This document shows positions 19,651 through 29,170 of a DNA stretch of 64,000 nucleotides, one piece after another (position 1 is the stretch's first letter; every line of letters begins with the position of its first letter). This DNA is from Campylobacter geochelonis (lineage in GTDB: Bacteria; Campylobacterota; Campylobacteria; Campylobacterales; Campylobacteraceae), in NCBI RefSeq assembly GCF_013201685.1, contig NZ_CP053844.1:62001-126000 (forward strand), in the 5' to 3' direction. The notes below the pieces were generated by a model. The model was not told the origin of the DNA, searched no databases, and saw nothing but the letters and a program-made list of their open reading frames with translations. Position numbers and translations under genes: made by a program.

Positions 19651-19977
19651 ATGAAAGATGAATTATTGGAATTTTTTGCCAAATCTCGCAATAACATTAG
19701 CGATAAAATTTTTAATTTTGTTAAAAATAGTAAAAAGAAAACTATTTTCCTTGAAGAAACGCCTGATTGTAGAATAATTTGTGATAAAACCATTGCTACA
19801 CAAATTTATGAAAAGCTATTTCTTAAAGATGATATTTTGTTTGTAGAATATAAGTATGGTAAAGGCTTTAAGCCTTGTGAATATCAAAATTTTACAGAAG
19901 AATTAGATAGATTTAGTGTAGATGAAATTTATGAAATAATAATAAGAATAAAAACTCAACCAAAAAACCGATTTTAA
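19651..19977 (+). CDS. hypothetical protein in the restriction-modification patch
   Basis: The 108-residue protein is Lys/Glu-rich with no signal peptide or membrane segment. It contains FLEETPDCRIICDKTIATQI and YKYGKGFKPCEY. It starts nine bases after the HARE-HTH gene and is probably co-transcribed with it. I recognise no family. It might be a controller or accessory protein of the restriction system, but no helix-turn-helix is evident. Confidence 0.55.
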   Translation: MKDELLEFFAKSRNNISDKIFNFVKNSKKKTIFLEETPDCRIICDKTIATQIYEKLFLKDDILFVEYKYGKGFKPCEYQNFTEELDRFSVDEIYEIIIRIKTQPKNRF

Positions 19978-20028
19978 ATATGCAAATTTTAAATTAAACC
20001 TAAAACTTACAAAGCTTATAAAGGAATC

Positions 20029-20925
20029 GTGGGTAGAAATTTTAAAGATAAAGTAAAACAAGTTATTGCAAACGATATAGAGTATTATAGTTATGTGTTA
20101 AATAGAAACTACATCGAAAATAGATTTGCGATAGAAAAAATTGATTTTCTAATGAGTGAATTAAATAAAATAGAGCCAAAAGAGGGTTTTATTTATAAAA
20201 ATTATTGTTTTGGGAGTGGAAGCAACAGGCGGTATTTTTCAGATGAAAACGGCAAAAAAATAGATGTGATTCGACAACAAATACAGAGTCTAAAAAACAA
20301 TAATTCTATTAACGATGATACTTATTTCTTTTTATTGTGTAGTTTGCTTGAAAGTGCAGATAAGGTCGCAAATACTGCGTCAGTTTATGGAGCATTTCTA
20401 AAGAACTTAAAGCCTACCGCAAGGCTAAATTTGGAGTTAAAACCAGCAAATTTTATTGAAAGCAAAAATCAACATATAGCTTATAACAGGGATAGCAATG
20501 AACTAATAAAACAAATTAGTGGCGATATTTTATATTTAGATCCGCCATATAACGCAAGACAATATGGGGCTAATTATCACTTACTAAACACTATTGCTTT
20601 GTATGATAAGTTTATTCCAAAAGGCAAAACTGGGCTTAGGGACTATAATAGGTCAAAATACTGTAGTAAAAATTCGATATTAAACGAATTTGATGAATTG
20701 ATAAAAAATGCAAATTTTAAGTATATTTTTTTAAGTTATAATAACGAGGGTTTGTTATCGTTAAACCAGATAAAAGAAATAATGTCAAAATATGGAAAAT
20801 ACGGAGTAGTTTATAAAGAATATCAACGATTTAAAGCTGATAAAGATAAAAATAGAAACCATAAAGCAGATAAAACGGTGGAATTTTTGCATATACTTGA
20901 AAAACAAAATAATTTTTTATATTAA
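20029..20925 (+). pseudogene. D12-class adenine methyltransferase lacking its N-terminal AdoMet motif
   Basis: The 298-residue reading frame from a GTG has the D12 catalytic motif DPPYNARQYGANYH (Asp171) and the family C-terminus. D12 enzymes normally begin with a YIGSK block and an FAGTG AdoMet loop about 40-50 residues before this start. Reading the same frame upstream gives KGIVGRNF, matching the usual end of FAGTGIVGRxF. Beyond it the frame reads KTYKAY and reaches a stop at 19990, so motif I is lost. This is probably an inactivated gene. It could be functional only if a separate motif-I peptide exists elsewhere. Confidence 0.7.
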
Positions 20926-21026
20926 ATATTTATAATATTATATAGATGATTAAATTTAACTAAGAAAAGCATATATAAATTCAATATTTTTACATATTCT
21001 TAAGTTTTAATGAGTAAAATCAACAA

Positions 21027-21236
21027 ATGAATTTATTTAAAAAAATTTTAAATTTTTATATATGCGGTTTTAAAGACATGAAGCTTGGCAAGACCCTTTG
21101 GTTGGTGATTTTAATCAAACTTTGTATTATGTTTTTACTACTAAAACTCTTTATCTTCAACCAAACATTAAACACCAAATTTGACTCAGACAAAGAGCGC
21201 AGCGACTTCGTTTATAAAAATTTAACAAAGGATTGA
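21027..21236 (+). CDS. DUF4492-type small membrane protein preceding cydA
   Basis: The 69-residue protein has one transmembrane helix (about 25-45) and a basic N-terminal part (FKKILNFYICGFKDMK). Small DUF4492 proteins are typically encoded directly before cytochrome bd/CioAB oxidase genes in Campylobacterota and Bacteroidetes. Here the stop is one base before the cydA ATG. It probably helps assemble or stabilise the oxidase. Confidence 0.8.
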   Translation: MNLFKKILNFYICGFKDMKLGKTLWLVILIKLCIMFLLLKLFIFNQTLNTKFDSDKERSDFVYKNLTKD

Positions 21237-21237
21237 T

Positions 21238-22755
21238 ATGGAAAGTTTTGTTAGTGTGGATTACTCTAGAGCACAATTTGCCTTAACTGCACTTTATCAC
21301 TTTTTGTTTGTTCCTCTTACTTTGGGACTTTCGTTTATGATAGCTTTTATGGAGAGCATTTATGTGGCTACTGGAAACCAGCAGTGGAAAAGGATAACTA
21401 AATTTTGGCTTAGACTTTTTGCAGTAAATTTTGCTATCGGCGTGGCAACTGGGATTATAATGGAATTTGAGTTTGGCACAAACTGGGCAAATTATAGCTG
21501 GTTTGTTGGTGATATTTTCGGCGCTCCTTTGGCTATAGAGGGGATTTTAGCTTTTTTCTTAGAGGCTACATTTTTTGCGGTGATGTTTTTTGGCTGGGAT
21601 AGAGTTAGCAAGCGTTTTCACCTGCTTTCAACTTGGCTTGTTGCGATAGGTTCAAATTTAAGCGCACTTTGGATTTTGATAGCAAATGGCTGGATGCAAT
21701 ACCCCGTTGGCACAACTTTTAACCCAAATACAGTGCGAAATGAGATGAGTGATTTCTTTGAAGTGGCACTTTCTCCTGTTGGCATAAGCAAATTTATCCA
21801 CACAGTTGGTGGCGGATACGTTACTTCAGCACTTTTCGTGCTTGGAATTTCTGCCTTTTTTATGCTTAAAAACAGGCATTTTGATATGGCGAAAAAAAGT
21901 TTTATAGTTGCTGCTAGTTTTGGAGTTTTAAGCTCACTTTTTGTTCTGTTTTCAGGCGATGAGAGCGCTTATCAAGTCGCACAAAAACAGCCTATGAAAC
22001 TAGCTGCAATGGAGGGACTTTATAAAGGCGAAGTAAATGCTGGGATAGTTACGATGGGAATTTTAAACCCAGATAAAAAAATTGGCGATGATAAAGAGCC
22101 TTTTTTAATCAAATTTGAAGCTCCTTACGCACTTGGAATCATGGCAACAAGAGGGTTAAACAACTTCACTCCAGGAATTGATGACTTGGTTTATGGAAAT
22201 GCTAAATTTAGCGTCCCATCAGCTCAAAGCAGAATCGATAGTGGTAAAATCGCCATTAACGCACTAAGCGAGTTTAAAAAAGCAAAAGAGGCAAAAGATG
22301 AACTTGCGATGCAAAAAGCAGAGCAAATTTTGCAAGAAAATATGTCAAATTTCGGCTATGGATATTTAGACAAGCCAGAAAGTATCGTGCCGCCAGTCGC
22401 ACTTACGTTTTATAGTTTTCACATCATGGTTGCACTTGGCTCATACTTTATAGTCTTATTTTTCGTAACACTGTTTTTAAGTATGGCAAACGATATAGAA
22501 CGCTTTAAAAAAATCCTTTGGCTTTGCGTTTTTAGTTTGCCGCTTGGTTATGTTGCGTGCGAGGCTGGTTGGATAGTGGCTGAAGTAGGGCGCCAACCTT
22601 GGGCGATACAAGGCTTAATGCCAGTTGGCATAGCGGCTACAAATTTAGCCAGTGTAAATGTCGCTATATCGTTTACGCTTTTTGCGGTTTTATTTACAGT
22701 GCTGTTTATCGCTGAGGTAAAAATCATGCTAAAACAGATAAAGATAGGATTTTAA
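21238..22755 (+). CDS. cydA: cytochrome bd-type quinol oxidase subunit I
   Basis: The 505-residue multi-spanning protein begins with YSRAQFALTALYHFLFVPL, which carries the high-spin haem His. It contains the GWIVAEVGRQPW motif and the short Q-loop form of the family (CydA/CioA of Campylobacterota). With CydB it oxidises menaquinol and reduces O2 to water without pumping protons, with high oxygen affinity. It is first of the cydA-cydB-cydX run, with cydB starting one base after its stop. Confidence 0.96.
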   Translation: MESFVSVDYSRAQFALTALYHFLFVPLTLGLSFMIAFMESIYVATGNQQWKRITKFWLRLFAVNFAIGVATGIIMEFEFGTNWANYSWFVGDIFGAPLAIEGILAFFLEATFFAVMFFGWDRVSKRFHLLSTWLVAIGSNLSALWILIANGWMQYPVGTTFNPNTVRNEMSDFFEVALSPVGISKFIHTVGGGYVTSALFVLGISAFFMLKNRHFDMAKKSFIVAASFGVLSSLFVLFSGDESAYQVAQKQPMKLAAMEGLYKGEVNAGIVTMGILNPDKKIGDDKEPFLIKFEAPYALGIMATRGLNNFTPGIDDLVYGNAKFSVPSAQSRIDSGKIAINALSEFKKAKEAKDELAMQKAEQILQENMSNFGYGYLDKPESIVPPVALTFYSFHIMVALGSYFIVLFFVTLFLSMANDIERFKKILWLCVFSLPLGYVACEAGWIVAEVGRQPWAIQGLMPVGIAATNLASVNVAISFTLFAVLFTVLFIAEVKIMLKQIKIGF

Positions 22756-22756
22756 A

Positions 22757-23869
22757 ATGTATGAAATGCTACAAATTTATTGGTGGATTGTTGTAAGTTT
22801 ACTTGGTGGGTTGCTTGTTTTTATGATGTTTGTTCAAGGCGGGCAGACTTTGCTAGAGTGCGTTACAAAAAACGAGCTTGAAAAAGATATGATAATTAAC
22901 TCTGTTGGCAAAAAATGGGAGCTAACTTTTACTACGCTTGTGATGTTTGGCGGGGCGTGCTTTGCGGCATTTCCGCTTTTTTATGCGACAAGTTTTGGCG
23001 GGGCGTATTGGGTTTGGCTTGCGATACTTTTTTGTTTTATAATTCAAGCTGTTGCATATGAGTATAGAAAAAAACCAGATAACTTTTTAGGACAAAAAAC
23101 ATATGAAGTGTTTTTGTTTATCAACGGCTCGCTTGGCGTGGTTTTAATCGGTGTCGCGGTTTCAACATTTTTTAGCGGAAGTGAGTTTTTGCTAAATGAG
23201 CATAACTTTGTCGAGTGGAAAAGCCCATTTCGTGGGCTTGAAGCGCTTGCAAATCCGCTAAATTACCTACTTGGCATAGCCTTGTTTTTTCAAGCTAGAG
23301 TTGGTGGAAATTTATATCTTATAAATAACATCGATGATAGCGAGTTAAGGGCTAAATTTAGAGCAAGTTTAAAGAAAAATGCGATGTTTTTTGTGCCGTT
23401 TTTGGTAGCTTTTTTGCTTTGGATAGTGCTAAAAGATGGCTATCATGTAGGAGATGGCGGCGTTGTTGAGATGCTAAAACATAAGTATTTGCTAAATTTA
23501 CTTCAAATGCCCCTTGTTTTTCTTATGCTTTTATGTGGCGTTGTTTTGGCGCTTTTTGGAATTTATAAAGGCGCTTTCACAGCCAGTATAAAAGGAATTT
23601 TTCCTTATGGCGTGGGAGTTGTTTTAGTCGTGATGAGCGTGTTTTTGGTTGTTGGGCTAAACGATACTGCGTTTTATCCATCATTTTATGATCTTCAAAG
23701 CTCACTAACTATAAAAAATGCAAGTTCAAGCCTTTATACGCTTAAAGTTATGGCTTTTGTTTCGCTTCTTGTGCCGTTTGTTTTGGCTTATATCATTTAT
23801 GTTTGGCGATTAATGGATAAAAGAAAACTAAGCGCTGATGAAGTGGAAAATGACGAACATATTTACTAA
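22757..23869 (+). CDS. cydB: cytochrome bd-type quinol oxidase subunit II
   Basis: The 370-residue protein has about nine predicted membrane helices. It starts YEMLQIYWWIVVSLLGGLL, and helix I is followed by FVQGGQTLL, the usual CydB signature. Length is normal. It is the partner of CydA and lies tightly between cydA and a very short downstream gene. Confidence 0.95.
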   Translation: MYEMLQIYWWIVVSLLGGLLVFMMFVQGGQTLLECVTKNELEKDMIINSVGKKWELTFTTLVMFGGACFAAFPLFYATSFGGAYWVWLAILFCFIIQAVAYEYRKKPDNFLGQKTYEVFLFINGSLGVVLIGVAVSTFFSGSEFLLNEHNFVEWKSPFRGLEALANPLNYLLGIALFFQARVGGNLYLINNIDDSELRAKFRASLKKNAMFFVPFLVAFLLWIVLKDGYHVGDGGVVEMLKHKYLLNLLQMPLVFLMLLCGVVLALFGIYKGAFTASIKGIFPYGVGVVLVVMSVFLVVGLNDTAFYPSFYDLQSSLTIKNASSSLYTLKVMAFVSLLVPFVLAYIIYVWRLMDKRKLSADEVENDEHIY

Positions 23870-23878
23870 GGATAAAAG

Positions 23879-23989
23879 ATGATAAAATCACTGTTTTTAC
23901 TAGCAACTTGGGTGTTTTTGCTATTTTTAAGTTACAAATTTGTTAAGCTTAACATCACGCATATAGAAAATCAAGAAAAGAAAAAATAG
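23879..23989 (+). CDS. CydX-like single-helix peptide of cytochrome bd
   Basis: A 36-residue peptide starts nine bases after cydB with AAGGATAAAAG before the ATG. It consists of one hydrophobic helix (SLFLLATWVFLLFLSYKF) and a charged tail (ENQEKKK). Size, position and topology match the CydX/CydH class of oxidase-stabilising peptides. Sequence alone cannot prove homology at this length. Confidence 0.7.
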   Translation: MIKSLFLLATWVFLLFLSYKFVKLNITHIENQEKKK

Positions 23990-24438
23990 CATAAATACAG
24001 CACGATAATCTTAAAATAAATAAGAAATTTAAGATTTTTGCTTTGGTTGATGGCTGGCTTTCTTGATGTGTTTTATAAATTTAAGTGCTAAATTTATACT
24101 TTTTAGATGTGAGATGATGGGACGCAAAAGAATTTCGCATAGCTTGGCTAAATTTATATTTATAGTTTAGAACAAGAAAGCGTTGGTATTTTTAATACGC
24201 AGGTATTTTTTAAAATTGAAGTTTGACTAAATCGTACTTTTATGATTAAAATTTTCTCAAATCCAGATTTTGAGCTTTTGTTTTTGTTAAATTTATTTTA
24301 AATTTAAATGCTAAGTATTTTTCTAAAATTTAGCTTTTATTTGCGCTGTTTTTGTAAATGTTGCAAGTTTTAAATTTATTCATCAGAATTTTTTAAAGCT
24401 TAATTTGCTTTTAAATTTGATAATCTACGCTTGTAAAT
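23990..24438. other. 449-bp gap between cydX-like and the Crp-type gene
   Basis: It lies between convergent genes. A 9-bp inverted repeat AATCTTAAA/TTTAAGATT followed by four T (24007-24040) could end the cyd transcript. The rest is AT-rich with many AAATTTA words, and I see no gene in it. Confidence 0.5.
24007..24036. terminator. possible terminator after the cyd operon
   Basis: Arms AATCTTAAA (24007-24015) and TTTAAGATT (24028-24036), followed by TTTG. It is AT-rich and therefore weak. Confidence 0.45.
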
Positions 24439-25092
24439 TTAATAACCCTCTAAAATGTTTGCATAGTTTTTTAGTCTATTTTTATCTAAAATTTTCCATT
24501 GATTTTGTTTGAATTCTAAAATTTTTTCATCTTTTAATTTTTTTAAGTATTTGCTTAGAATTTGAGGTGTTAAATTTAGTATAAAGGCTATGTTTTGCTG
24601 CGAAATCGCGTTTAAAAGCTCTTTGTGGTGTAGGATAAAATAGCAAATTTTACCCATAATATCATTGTGCTTTTCTCTGTTTGCAAAGCGAGAGTAGTTC
24701 CAAATTTTCTTACACAACGACTTAAGCAAAGCTTGCGAAACCTCACTTTTGCTTAAAAAAAGTTTTTTAAATTTATCATAGTTTATAAAAACTACTTTTG
24801 CCTTTGTAAATGTGATGATATTAACGTTATATGGGATTTGCTCGATAGTAAAAGGCTCTGCGATAAGTCCAGGAAAATCAAAAATATGAAAGAAAATATC
24901 CTTATAATTATCATCACTATGATAGCATCCAACGTATCCATCTAATAAAAATATAAGATTTTTAGGGCTCTCGCCTTGATAAAAAATAATGCTGTTTGGT
25001 GGGTAGGATTTGCTTATGCAAATTGATTTTAGCGCCTCTTTATCTTCATCTTTTAGACTAAAAAATTTGCTTATCGTATCTATACTTTGCAA
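24439..25092 (-). CDS. Crp/Fnr-family regulator divergent from the sulfotransferases
   Basis: In the 217-residue protein, a cyclic-nucleotide-like beta roll (about 15-120, with PPNSIIFYQGE and LLDGYVGCYH) is followed by a C-terminal Crp-type helix-turn-helix (QQNIAFILNLTPQILSKYLKKL). It lacks the N-terminal cysteine cluster of Fnr, so it is not an iron-sulfur oxygen sensor; the ligand is unknown. It reads away from the tandem assT genes across a 150-bp shared promoter region, which suggests that it controls them. Its end is marked by the stop at 24439, close to no other gene. Confidence 0.83.
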   Translation of the reverse strand: MQSIDTISKFFSLKDEDKEALKSICISKSYPPNSIIFYQGESPKNLIFLLDGYVGCYHSDDNYKDIFFHIFDFPGLIAEPFTIEQIPYNVNIITFTKAKVVFINYDKFKKLFLSKSEVSQALLKSLCKKIWNYSRFANREKHNDIMGKICYFILHHKELLNAISQQNIAFILNLTPQILSKYLKKLKDEKILEFKQNQWKILDKNRLKNYANILEGY

Positions 25093-25244
25093 CTTTTATC
25101 CTTTATGTTAAAAAAAGAAGCTAAATATTATATCATATTTTTTCCAAAATTTAGTTATATTTTTGTAATTAATTATAAAAAATAAATATTAAAATTGCTA
25201 CATAAGTTTTATTTTATTTAAATATATCAAAAAAGGAGAATGTT

Positions 25245-27086
25245 GTGAAAAAAGTTTTATCTTCAGTTGTGGCGGCGATTGCTCTTATAGCAGTTGCGCC
25301 TAGTACGGTTATGGCGATAGGTGGTCCAAGTGGCGCTAAGATTGATTATATGTTACAAGGTCAAATCGGCGAAGTTATCATGAATCCTTACGAAATAGCG
25401 CCATTAACAGCGATAATTAGAAATGGCGGCTACGTTTTAAAAAATGCTTCGGTTAGAATAGTGCCAAAAGAGGGCGGTCAAGAGATAAAATACAAAGTAT
25501 CTGATAAACATCTTTTAACTCATGGTGGAATTCCGGTTTTTGGGCTTTATCCAAACTATGTAACTAGCGTTGAAGTTGAGTATGACAGGTTTTTAGCTGA
25601 TAAAAAAGAGCATTTTAAAGAAACTTATAAAATTTACGCGCCAAATGTCTATGCAGAGCCAACTGGCACACAGCTTCAAACGGCTGGATTTTTCGAAAAA
25701 GCAAATATAGTAAAGGTTGATCCTAAATTTAAAGATAGACTTTATCTTGTAAATAACTTGATGGAAAAAACAGGAAAAGGCGCAAAAGTAGTTTGGAACA
25801 ATCCGACTGGTGGAGCGCTAGAATGGGATTTTAACTCGCATAATTTTATAATTGATACTACTGGTGAGATAAGATGGTTTTTGTTTACCCCGCCAATCCA
25901 TGATTTAAGAAGCGTAGTAAAATCTGGAAATATGATGGGCTTTAAACAAAACGATGATGGCGCTTTGAGTTGGGGATTTGGTCAAAGATATGTAAAATAT
26001 GATATTTTAGGTAGGGTTATTTTTAACCGTGAGCTTCCATTTAACTACAACGACTTTTCTCACTCTATGGATGACTCACCAAATGGCAACTACTTTTTAA
26101 GAGTTGCAAGCTCAAATTTAAAAAAGCTTGATGGCAAAAACGTTCGAACAGTTAGAGATGTCGTTATAGAAGTTGATAAAGATGGCGTTGTTCAAGATGA
26201 GTGGAGGATGTTTGATATACTTGATCCTTATAGAGATGTAAATTTTAAAGTCTTAGATCAAGGCGCGGTTTGTCTAAATATCGATGCTTCACAAGCTGGA
26301 AAAACACTAAGTGCCAAAGATCTTGAGGCACTAGATAAAAGTGATAAATTTGGCGATATAGTTGGCTCTGGCGCTGGTAGGAACTGGCTTCATGCAAACA
26401 GCGTTGATCACGATGCAGAGGATGATAGCATTATCATATCTTCACGCCATCAAAGCGCTATAATCAAAATCGGCAGAGATAAAAAGGTTAAATGGATTTT
26501 AGGTTCGCCAGAGGGTTGGAGTGATAAGTATAAACCATATTTACTAACTCCAGTTGATAGCAAAGGCAACAAGATTGATTGTGGTGAAAGTGGTTCAAAA
26601 TGTCCTGGTTATGAGAGTGAAGGGGGTGGATTTGACTGGACTTGGACTCAACACACAGCATTTAAAATCGATGAAAAATCAAAAGGAGATATCATATATG
26701 TAAGCGCGTTTGATAATGGCGATAGCCGTGGTATGGAGCAACCCGCACTTCCATCTATGAAATATAGTCGTGGTGTAATTTATAAAATAGATCAAAAAAA
26801 GATGAGCGTAGAGCAGGTTTGGGAATATGGAAAACAAAGAGGAAATGGCTTTTATAGCCCAGTAACTTCTCTAACAGAGTATCAAGCAGACAAAGACTCT
26901 GTATTTATCTACTCTGCAACGGCTGGTGGGGAATTTGACTTTCAAACTGGCGGTATGAAGTCTCAACCAAATCCATTTTTACTTGAATTTAAATATGGAG
27001 AAAAAGAGCCAGCAGTTGAAATTCAGCTAATGAATACCGCTGGTTATCAAGCTATGCCTTTTAGCGTGCAAAAAGCGTTTAAGTAG
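25245..27086 (+). CDS. assT: periplasmic arylsulfate sulfotransferase, copy 1
   Basis: The protein has 613 residues from a GTG start (an ATG five bases earlier hits a stop). A signal peptide ends near TVMA, giving mature IGGPSG. The beta-propeller enzyme moves sulfate from one phenolic ester to another phenol through a sulfo-histidine. The conserved WTWTQHTAF (His470) corresponds to the nucleophile, and SSRHQSAIIKIGRD carries the accessory His and Arg. A cysteine pair (DCGESGSKC) matches the disulfide that requires DsbA-type oxidation in E. coli AssT. No dsb genes are adjacent. It is followed by a terminator and then a second copy. Confidence 0.93.
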   Translation: MKKVLSSVVAAIALIAVAPSTVMAIGGPSGAKIDYMLQGQIGEVIMNPYEIAPLTAIIRNGGYVLKNASVRIVPKEGGQEIKYKVSDKHLLTHGGIPVFGLYPNYVTSVEVEYDRFLADKKEHFKETYKIYAPNVYAEPTGTQLQTAGFFEKANIVKVDPKFKDRLYLVNNLMEKTGKGAKVVWNNPTGGALEWDFNSHNFIIDTTGEIRWFLFTPPIHDLRSVVKSGNMMGFKQNDDGALSWGFGQRYVKYDILGRVIFNRELPFNYNDFSHSMDDSPNGNYFLRVASSNLKKLDGKNVRTVRDVVIEVDKDGVVQDEWRMFDILDPYRDVNFKVLDQGAVCLNIDASQAGKTLSAKDLEALDKSDKFGDIVGSGAGRNWLHANSVDHDAEDDSIIISSRHQSAIIKIGRDKKVKWILGSPEGWSDKYKPYLLTPVDSKGNKIDCGESGSKCPGYESEGGGFDWTWTQHTAFKIDEKSKGDIIYVSAFDNGDSRGMEQPALPSMKYSRGVIYKIDQKKMSVEQVWEYGKQRGNGFYSPVTSLTEYQADKDSVFIYSATAGGEFDFQTGGMKSQPNPFLLEFKYGEKEPAVEIQLMNTAGYQAMPFSVQKAFK

Positions 27087-27092
27087 GCTAAA

Positions 27093-27125
27093 TTTGTAAG
27101 CCTTTGATGGCTTACAAAACTTTTT
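27093..27125 (+). terminator. rho-independent terminator between the two assT genes
   Basis: A perfect 10-bp stem TTTGTAAGCC/GGCTTACAAA with a 6-nt loop is followed by ACTTTTT. It makes the two assT genes separate transcription units, at least in part. Confidence 0.8.
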
Positions 27126-27267
27126 AAATTTAAAAAACGCTTTCGTTTTGCTCGTTATTCTAAATTTAGCTATATAAATTTATTAAATTTAAGTTTATTT
27201 TAATTTTAATGTTGATTTTGTGTCAAATTTTATAGTTACAATCGTGAAAACTTTAAAAGGAGTTATC

Positions 27268-29094
27268 ATGAAAAGTAACAAAATTTTAAGCTCGGTTTTA
27301 ACCGCTGCTTTACTACTTAGTGTTGGTGCAACTTCGGCTTTAGCTATAGGCGGGGCAAGTGGTCCAGTAAGTTATAAAGCAGCTGGAAAACTTGGCGCAA
27401 TAGCTATGAATCCATATAAAGTAGCGCCTCTAACGGCAGTTATTATGAATGGCGGATATAACGTAACTGATGTAAAAGTTACAGTAAAAGGCAAAGAAGG
27501 CGGCGGAATCGACATCAAATACGCACCTTCAGATAATGCTGTAAGATTACACGGTGGAATTCCTGTTTGGGGCCTTTATCCAGAGTATCAAAACACAGTT
27601 GAAGTAAGCTATAAACGAAATGGCGAAGCGATGAGCGAAACTTATAAAATTTATGGTCCAGCAGTCTATATGCCAGGTCCTGGAAACAACCAAGTCGGCA
27701 CACTTCCAAAGGCAAATGTTGTTAAAATGGATCCTAAATTTAAAGACAGATTATACTTTGTAAACCATATAATTAGAGCTTCTACTCCTGATTCTGGTCA
27801 AGCTGTGTGGAACCATCCAGTAGGTGGTGCTATGGAGTGGGATAACGAGCCATACAACTGGGTAATCGATGCAAATGGCGATATCAGATGGTATATGAAA
27901 GCTGATGAGATAAGAGATCCATCAAACATCTATGAAAAGGGAAATATGATGGGCTTTCAACAAACCAAAGATGGCGCGATGCTTTTTGGTATGGGTCAAA
28001 GATATATGAAATATGATCTTATGGGTAGAGAGATTTTTGATAGAAGACTGCCGCTTTCTTATATAGACTTTTCTCACCACATTGAGCAAACTCCAAAAGG
28101 CACATATCTTATCCGCGTTGCTTCAGCTGATGCAAAAAGACGAGATGGCAAAAACGTAAGAAGCGTGCGCGATGTTATAATCGAAGTTGATGAAAGTGGA
28201 AAAGTAGTAGATGAGTGGAAAATTTATGATATTTTAGATCCTTATAGAGATAACAACGTTTTAGCTATGGATCAAGGTGCGGTTTGTCTAAATGTCGATG
28301 CAAGCTTAGCTGGTCAAACAACAAACAAAGAGAGCCTTGAAGATCCAAATGCAGCATTTGGCGATGTCGCTGGAGTAGGACTTGGTAGAAACTGGGCGCA
28401 TATAAATAGCGTAAACTACGATCCCGCCGATGATAGTATAGTTTTATCGGTGCGTCATCAAGGAGCAGCTGTTAAGATAGGAAGAGATCATAAAATCAAA
28501 TGGATACTTGGCTCGCATGAGGGCTGGGGAGAGAAATTTAAGCCATATTTGCTTCAGCCAGTTGATAGCAAAGGTAACAAAATCGTTTGTGAGTCTGAAG
28601 GCTCAAAATGCCCTGGCTACTTAAGCGACAAAGGTGGCTTTGACTGGACGTGGACTCAACATACAGCTTATGTAGTCCCACAAAAATCAAAACCAGGAAA
28701 AACAGCACTAACTGTTTTTGACAACGGAGATAGCCGTGGTATGGAGCAACCCGCACTTCCAACTATGAAATATAGCCGCGCGGTTGAGTATATCATCGAT
28801 GAGAAAAAGATGACAGTTGAACAAGTTTGGGAGTATGGCAAGGATAGAGGATTTGACTGGTATAGCCCAATAACTTCGGTAGTTGAGTATCAGCCAGCTC
28901 GCGATACGATGTTTATCTACTCAGCCACTGCTGGACTTGGAAAATTCCTAATAGGCGAGGGCGATACTGAGCCGATTTTAAATGAGATAGAAGATGGTAC
29001 TCAAAATGTAAAAGTTGAGATTCGCTTCACTGGAATGGGTGGAAGTATAGGATACCGCGCGCTTCCAATCGATATAAATCAAGCTTTTAAATAA
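27268..29094 (+). CDS. assT: periplasmic arylsulfate sulfotransferase, copy 2
   Basis: I chose the ATG at 27268 because AAAGGAG lies just upstream and a clean signal peptide (MKSNKILSSVLTAALLLS, cut after SALA) follows. An upstream in-frame start at 27220 has neither. The mature protein parallels copy 1 along its length (IGGASGPVSY, GRNWAHINSV, WTWTQHTAYV with His465, cysteine pair CESEGSKC). It is clearly diverged, for example in the insert PGPGNNQVGT and the C-terminal third. So it is an old duplication that may differ in donor or acceptor preference. It has its own ribosome site and follows a terminator. Confidence 0.93.
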   Translation: MKSNKILSSVLTAALLLSVGATSALAIGGASGPVSYKAAGKLGAIAMNPYKVAPLTAVIMNGGYNVTDVKVTVKGKEGGGIDIKYAPSDNAVRLHGGIPVWGLYPEYQNTVEVSYKRNGEAMSETYKIYGPAVYMPGPGNNQVGTLPKANVVKMDPKFKDRLYFVNHIIRASTPDSGQAVWNHPVGGAMEWDNEPYNWVIDANGDIRWYMKADEIRDPSNIYEKGNMMGFQQTKDGAMLFGMGQRYMKYDLMGREIFDRRLPLSYIDFSHHIEQTPKGTYLIRVASADAKRRDGKNVRSVRDVIIEVDESGKVVDEWKIYDILDPYRDNNVLAMDQGAVCLNVDASLAGQTTNKESLEDPNAAFGDVAGVGLGRNWAHINSVNYDPADDSIVLSVRHQGAAVKIGRDHKIKWILGSHEGWGEKFKPYLLQPVDSKGNKIVCESEGSKCPGYLSDKGGFDWTWTQHTAYVVPQKSKPGKTALTVFDNGDSRGMEQPALPTMKYSRAVEYIIDEKKMTVEQVWEYGKDRGFDWYSPITSVVEYQPARDTMFIYSATAGLGKFLIGEGDTEPILNEIEDGTQNVKVEIRFTGMGGSIGYRALPIDINQAFK

Positions 29095-29143
29095 TTAAAG
29101 CTAAGAGTATTTAAGCTAGTTAATTAAGCTTAGAAAAATTTAG

Positions 29144-29170
29144 ATTGTGCTTAAATGATTTAAGCACAAT
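29144..29170 (+). terminator. long hairpin after assT copy 2
   Basis: A perfect 13-bp inverted repeat, ATTGTGCTTAAAT and ATTTAAGCACAAT, has one central base and is followed by TTATAAATTT. A second GCAAAG/CTTTGC hairpin follows at about 29249-29270 before CTCCTTTT. Confidence 0.65.

Noticed and set aside
24439-25092. Calling the Crp-type protein Fnr or NssR
   Set aside because: There is no N-terminal cysteine cluster, and no feature links it to nitric oxide. The neighbouring assT genes point elsewhere.
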